Below, one piece after another: positions 60,423 to 64,000 of a stretch of DNA of 64,000 bases (within the stretch, counting starts at the first letter, position 1; every line of letters starts with the position of its first letter). Source of the stretch: UBA8199 sp035358715. Lineage in GTDB: Bacteria > Verrucomicrobiota > Verrucomicrobiia > Limisphaerales > UBA8199. The notes under the pieces were generated by a model. It saw only the letters and a list, made by a program, of their open reading frames with translations. It was not told the DNA's origin and searched no databases. The position numbers and the translations under genes were made by a program. The stretch lies in contig DAOPPX010000001.1 in NCBI GenBank assembly GCA_035358715.1, positions 248,001 through 312,000 of the forward strand, given 5' to 3'.

Positions 60423-62471
60423 TTATGCAATCGCCATTTCAACCTCAAGCGCATTTGGCGCACCTGCCGCACCCGGCAAGGCTCTCTTGGAGGGCTTATC
60501 GCTTGCCCATTCTGCGTATTGCTCGGGTGTGGGCAGTGGAAAGGCCGGATCGTCCAAGCAGGTTGCCTTGGCTCCCGGCGGCAGGCTTCGGAGGAAGTAG
60601 CTGCCGTAGCTGGCCGTATGCAGTTTGGGGTCGAGGACGACCAGGATTCCCTTCTGTTTCTCCTCCCGGATGAGCCTCCCCCACCACTGCTTCCAACGGC
60701 GCACGGTTTCAGGCAGCGTATCGTCCCGGAACGGATTGACTTTTTTTGCCGCAAGATACTTCTGCCGGGCCTCCCGATAGGGTGTCTGCTGATCAAACGG
60801 TATCTTGGTGATAATCAGCGCGCGGATGCGGAGGTCGACTCCGGTGCCCATCGCATGATTACCGAGGATGACGGCCCTCGGCTCCCGGTTGTACTTCTCG
60901 ACCAATGCTTCTGGACTCGTGTTGCGTTCCTGCACGTGCAGGCGGTAGTCCTCGCGCGCACACCAGTCCTGGAGCAATTGCTGCGTTTCCTGGATCTGCC
61001 GGTAATTGGTGAACAGGGCCATTACGCGACCGTCAGTTATCCTGGCGATGCGCTTTATCTGTTCGGCAAAGGCCGGCGACTCGGCAATAATGCTCCCGCG
61101 AGGCGGCAGGAAGACGCGCATCTGCTTCTTGTAATCAAAGGGAGAGGGGAAATTGGCCGTGCTCCAATCTGGAGCGTTGAAGGTTTTCTTGGTTTCCGGG
61201 ATGGAAGTGCCCACCAAAGTGGCGGAAATCAGCGTGCATTGCTGAAAGGTCGCCCAAAGCTTGTCCAGGCTCTCCGCCAAATCAAAAGGCTTAAGTTCCA
61301 GGCTAATGGCAGCCTTTCCGTTTGGGGACGGTGTTCGGTCCAGGAGCATCACGTAATTCGGCAGTTTGTTTCCAAGGTACGAATCAAGGCTCGTTTCCGA
61401 GAAACCCAGGCGGCTTTCAATTTCGCGGTAATCCCCCGCCACCTCGTCTGTTGGCGCTTCTTTTCGCAGCAAGGCTGCCATGCCCTTGATTTCGCGGATG
61501 GCGGAGACTAATTCGCGGCACACCAAGCCGGCAGGGGTATCAGGTTTGATGATCTCCTGGCCCTCGGATCCGGATTCCAAGCCGCGCCGAACGCGCTGCA
61601 GGCGCTGGGCGGCCAGTTGCAGCCGGGTTTGCAAATGCGGCCGGTCAAAGATGTCGCGTTCAAGCATGTGGACCGCCCCCTCCAGCGTGCGGATCGAGAT
61701 GTCGGCGCTTTCCACCTCCGTCAACCGGCTCAGCAACGTGTGGGCTTCGTCCAAGACCAGGATCGGCTTGGGCGCGTCACCATCGGTTTCCGTCGGCACG
61801 GGTTTGCCGGTGTACTTGAGGTTGTAGCCCAAAAGATCGGTGTTTACGACGATGATCCTGGCCTTCTCGGCGGCGCGGCGCGCCTGGCGCCGGTAACAGC
61901 CGCAAGCGGACTTGCAGCAATTGCCTTCGCCGTTGATTTGGACCCAGGCAGCATCGGAAATCTTCTCCGGCAATTCTTCCCGCCAGCCGTGGGGGAGCTT
62001 CTCCAACCGCTCGAAGTTGTCCAGCAACTGGCGCAGGTCGGCCTGGACCCGGTTGTTGGATTGAGACCGAACGGCAGCGCGTTTGAGCCGGTTCAGGCAC
62101 AGGTAATTGTTGGTGCCCTTGAGAACGGCACTCTCTTTGAATTCGGGGAATTGCGTCGAGCATCTCTCCAGATCCCGCTCGATCTGGGCCTGGAGATGTT
62201 TCGTGGCGACGGCGATGACAAATCTCTGTTTGGGATGACTGCGCAGGAACAAGGCGATGGGGATGAGATAGGCCAGGGTCTTGCCGGTTCCCGTCGGTGC
62301 CTCGATCAAAATCGATTGCCGCTGGTGAATGGCCTTGTTGAAAGTCAGCGCCATTTCGGCCTGGCTCCACCGGGCGCGCCCGCCGAATTCCGTGACGATT
62401 CCTCCCCCTGGCCCGAAGAACCGTTCCAGTTCCGCAGATGTTTTCTGCTCGGCAGGAAGTGTGATTTTCAT
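60423..62471 (-). CDS. dinG: DinG/XPD-type DNA helicase
   Basis: 682 aa from the ATG at 62471 (MKITLPAEQ); a TTG lies four codons upstream. Walker A EAPTGTGKTLAYL lies near 58; an iron-sulphur-type set of cysteines (NYLCLN near 123, then NCCKSACGCY near 186) sits between motifs I and II; Walker B is VLDEAHTLL near 238; VIIGNHAMGTGVDL-like motif V (ILGNHAMGTGVDLR) and GRLIREEKQ motif VI lie at the C-terminus. This is the layout of DinG, a 5'-3' helicase that resolves R-loops and G-quadruplex DNA. No exonuclease domain is fused. Confidence 0.88.
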   Translation of the reverse strand: MKITLPAEQKTSAELERFFGPGGGIVTEFGGRARWSQAEMALTFNKAIHQRQSILIEAPTGTGKTLAYLIPIALFLRSHPKQRFVIAVATKHLQAQIERDLERCSTQFPEFKESAVLKGTNNYLCLNRLKRAAVRSQSNNRVQADLRQLLDNFERLEKLPHGWREELPEKISDAAWVQINGEGNCCKSACGCYRRQARRAAEKARIIVVNTDLLGYNLKYTGKPVPTETDGDAPKPILVLDEAHTLLSRLTEVESADISIRTLEGAVHMLERDIFDRPHLQTRLQLAAQRLQRVRRGLESGSEGQEIIKPDTPAGLVCRELVSAIREIKGMAALLRKEAPTDEVAGDYREIESRLGFSETSLDSYLGNKLPNYVMLLDRTPSPNGKAAISLELKPFDLAESLDKLWATFQQCTLISATLVGTSIPETKKTFNAPDWSTANFPSPFDYKKQMRVFLPPRGSIIAESPAFAEQIKRIARITDGRVMALFTNYRQIQETQQLLQDWCAREDYRLHVQERNTSPEALVEKYNREPRAVILGNHAMGTGVDLRIRALIITKIPFDQQTPYREARQKYLAAKKVNPFRDDTLPETVRRWKQWWGRLIREEKQKGILVVLDPKLHTASYGSYFLRSLPPGAKATCLDDPAFPLPTPEQYAEWASDKPSKRALPGAAGAPNALEVEMAIA

Positions 62472-62542
62472 TCGGGGCGGCAACTCGGGGTCGGCAGTCG
62501 CGTGAACGCGTGCTGTTTTGACACAAGCCTGTTTGGCCGGGT

Positions 62543-63061
62543 TTATCCGCCTATTCCTCTTGGTTGAAGTCGTCCGAATGCGGTTGCGGTTCCTGGCGGT
62601 GATAGGTCCTCGTGTTGACTGCCTTCCGGTGTCACTTTTCCTTTCTCCTTGAGGATTGCTTCCGGCCGGCTGGAGCCATCAGGAATCATCACCCTAGCCG
62701 TTTCAGGCGGCGAACTCTCGTCTGCAGATGAGGCTGGAGCGCTTACTCTGGGTGCAGAGCCAACCGCCGTCGACGCCTGGCTCGGGGGGCTAGGCTTGGG
62801 GCTGGCAAAATTGAGCAGGTGATCGAGAATGAGTTCGCGCAGCTCTTCCTCAGCTTTCTGGAGAGAAAGGCCGCGGCGGGTGGAAATGATTGCTGGGAGT
62901 TGATCCAAAGGAATGTCCTTTATCTCCTCCCGCAGTATCATCTTCTCCAGGCGAGGGAAATCACCCGGGCTGCTGATTCGCGCCGTTGCCAATAGGATGC
63001 GCCTCTCGGCATCCGTTTGCGCCCCCTTGTAGAGCGCCAGGAGTTGGTCCAATTGGCTCAT
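62543..63061 (-). CDS. Hypothetical helical protein with Pro/Ser-rich tail
   Basis: 172 aa from the ATG at 63061; the longer frame begins with TTG at 63100. The first 90 residues are helical and charged (QLLALYKGAQTDAERRILLATAR, ILREEIKDIPLDQLPAII, KAEEELRELILDHLL). The rest is a disordered Pro/Ser/Ala-rich tail. No family is recognised. It lies 71 nt before the DinG-like gene on the same strand and may be co-transcribed with it. Confidence 0.65.
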   Translation of the reverse strand: MSQLDQLLALYKGAQTDAERRILLATARISSPGDFPRLEKMILREEIKDIPLDQLPAIISTRRGLSLQKAEEELRELILDHLLNFASPKPSPPSQASTAVGSAPRVSAPASSADESSPPETARVMIPDGSSRPEAILKEKGKVTPEGSQHEDLSPPGTATAFGRLQPRGIGG

Positions 63062-63141
63062 GTTTTGTTTTCGATCCACGTCACTTTCGGTCCACGGCAA
63101 GGGCCGCCAAGGTTCTGGGCGGCGGACTGCCCCCCGTACAC

Positions 63142-63147
63142 ATTATA
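63142..63147 (-). promoter_or_regulatory. -10 element TATAAT upstream of the gene at 62543-63061
   Basis: The minus strand reads TATAATGTG, 80 nt before the ATG at 63061 (41 nt before the alternative TTG at 63100). It faces the plus-strand TATAAT at 63268-63273 in the same divergent region. Confidence 0.45.
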
Positions 63148-63267
63148 GATTCCTGGAGGGCTGGATTCGGGGGATCACATCGGAGCGTTGGTGCTTCCGG
63201 TTTGCGCATGTTCGGGGAGAGGCAACGGCGCCCACAACCTCGGCCTGCCATGCGCTGCAAACCGCCA

Positions 63268-63273
63268 TATAAT
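63268..63273 (+). promoter_or_regulatory. -10 element TATAAT before the gene at 63305
   Basis: The plus strand reads TATAATGGAG. It overlaps an in-frame ATG at 63272, so the start at 63305 (31 nt downstream of the hexamer) is preferred, giving a leader of about 25 nt. Confidence 0.5.
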
Positions 63274-63304
63274 GGAGAATCCCGGTGTTGGGGTTACGAA
63301 GCTT

Positions 63305-63775
63305 ATGTTGGATGATTGTGTGTTTCCGGGGTGCGCGCCTGGTTTGCCGGTGCGGGGGCTTATCGGCAACAGGCTTCTCGCCCCCCAATTGAAGCGAATC
63401 GAGCACTTTTTCGATCGGCTGGCGAGCAGGTCCGCCAAAGAGGAAGGAATATTTCTGGATGACCCTCCAAATCCGGGCCTCTATGCAGTATGGGGTTGCA
63501 CGAGCGACGGGCAGGTCCTTGGCCTGCAACGCGTGGGCTCCTGCTGGCGCCTAACACTAGTCCCCATCCCGTCGAACCTGGTTCGCTTGCTGCACCTGCC
63601 CAGCGTCCTGGGGGCGCAGGGCAAATTGGCTTGGATTCAGATCGGGCCAGATCGCATCGACTGTGTCCGCCACGGCCAGCTTATCCCGGTCTGGGAAGCG
63701 GAGACTTCCGTTTCTTCGCAGCCGGAGCCCAAGCTGAACCGCCTAGCAAAACCACGTTCTCTTTTGTTCGATTAG
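63305..63775 (+). CDS. Hypothetical protein
   Basis: 156 aa from the ATG at 63305; upstream in-frame ATG codons exist but lie in or before the promoter. No family is recognised. The N-terminus has two cysteines (DDCVFPGCAPG). The middle reads as a small alpha/beta domain (APQLKRIEHFFDRLA, GLYAVWGCTSDGQVLGLQ, CWRLTLVPIPSNLVRLLHLP). The C-terminal 30 residues are basic and disordered. It is a single gene divergent from 62543-63061 and convergent with the partial gene at the right edge. Confidence 0.65.
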   Translation: MLDDCVFPGCAPGLPVRGLIGNRLLAPQLKRIEHFFDRLASRSAKEEGIFLDDPPNPGLYAVWGCTSDGQVLGLQRVGSCWRLTLVPIPSNLVRLLHLPSVLGAQGKLAWIQIGPDRIDCVRHGQLIPVWEAETSVSSQPEPKLNRLAKPRSLLFD

Positions 63776-63822
63776 AAGGCGAGCGGCCAGGTGCCCGTAA
63801 GCCAACAATCCGGAAATCGTGA

Positions 63823-64000
63823 TCAGGGTGTGACCCGATTCCAACTTTCGAGTCCCAGGTATTTGAGCCCCGGGATCTCAATGTCTGGCTGGTCAGGATG
63901 CGGCACGAGCTCGTTGACCTCCGCGCCGTTCCATTCGTAGGTGATCTTCATATCCACCCGCAGCTTGGGCCGCTGGTTCGAAGGAATGTCCAGCATCATG
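63823..64000 (-). CDS. Partial gene at right edge (C-terminal 58 residues or complete small protein)
   Basis: On the minus strand a frame opens from the edge and ends with TGA at 63823. It encodes LDIPSNQRPKLRVDMKITYEW, NELVPHPDQPDIEIPG and LKYLGLESWNRVTP. Two consecutive ATG codons (63994-63999) lie at the very edge and could be the start, or the gene continues outside. No family is recognised. Confidence 0.55.
   Translation of the reverse strand, partial: MMLDIPSNQRPKLRVDMKITYEWNGAEVNELVPHPDQPDIEIPGLKYLGLESWNRVTP

Noticed and set aside
1..64000. CRISPR arrays, insertion sequences, prophage structural genes, rRNA
   Set aside because: No regularly spaced repeats, transposase motifs, capsid/terminase proteins or rRNA sequence were recognised on either strand.

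Overview
The window is GC-rich DNA from a bacterium that looks like a member of the Verrucomicrobiota, probably the Pedosphaera/Limisphaerales side. This rests on style and not on a marker gene: a giant secreted protein built of 'NDNF..N' beta-sandwich modules, FTL[VI]E-type pseudopilins, almost no Shine-Dalgarno sequences, and a recurrent TAnAATGG promoter placed directly in front of start codons. No rRNA, tRNA, ribosomal-protein, metabolic, phage-structural, IS or CRISPR feature was seen in 64 kb.

Layout. (1) <1-10479, minus: one open frame of at least 3,493 codons, a secreted modular surface protein running off the left edge. (2) 10521-13397, minus: a large TOPRIM (DUF3854-like) protein. 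(3) 13737-22107, plus: a six-gene chaperone/kinase operon in a mostly minus-strand neighbourhood: Ser/Thr kinase, membrane Zn-ribbon/J-like protein, GrpE-like protein, long Hsp70, tail-anchored TPR protein, double Clp-N protein. (4) 22174-27029, minus: 5'-3' exonuclease, prepilin peptidase, ATP-dependent DNA ligase, a protein with an SSB-like acidic tail, and an unknown. (5) 27284-28013: two small genes. (6) 28171-37127, minus: an operon of VWA protein, unknown, SNF2-like helicase, DNA sliding clamp, MoxR AAA ATPase and an unknown. (7) 37394-38634, plus: two pseudopilins and a PIN-like fragment. (8) 38700-57651, minus: type IV pilus machinery (coiled-coil membrane protein, secretin, PilB, PilP-like, PilO, PilN, PilM, two PilT-like ATPases, two GspE-N-like proteins, several secreted or membrane unknowns), interrupted by sbcD-sbcC. 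(9) 57759-59012, plus: three more pseudopilins. (10) 59035-64000: RNase HII, a zinc-finger protein, a DinG-like helicase and unknowns.

Taken together, the window carries much of a DNA replication and repair set (sliding clamp, ligase, flap exonuclease, RNase HII, two helicases, TOPRIM protein, SbcCD, possible SSB), interleaved gene by gene with a type IV pilus system. Chromosomal dnaN and rnhB normally sit elsewhere, and no housekeeping metabolism is present. I infer a very large plasmid or other extrachromosomal element that brings its own replisome and pilus, although an unusual chromosomal locus is not excluded. The most unusual items are the six-gene Hsp70/kinase/Clp-N operon and the MoxR-VWA pair embedded in the sliding clamp/helicase operon.
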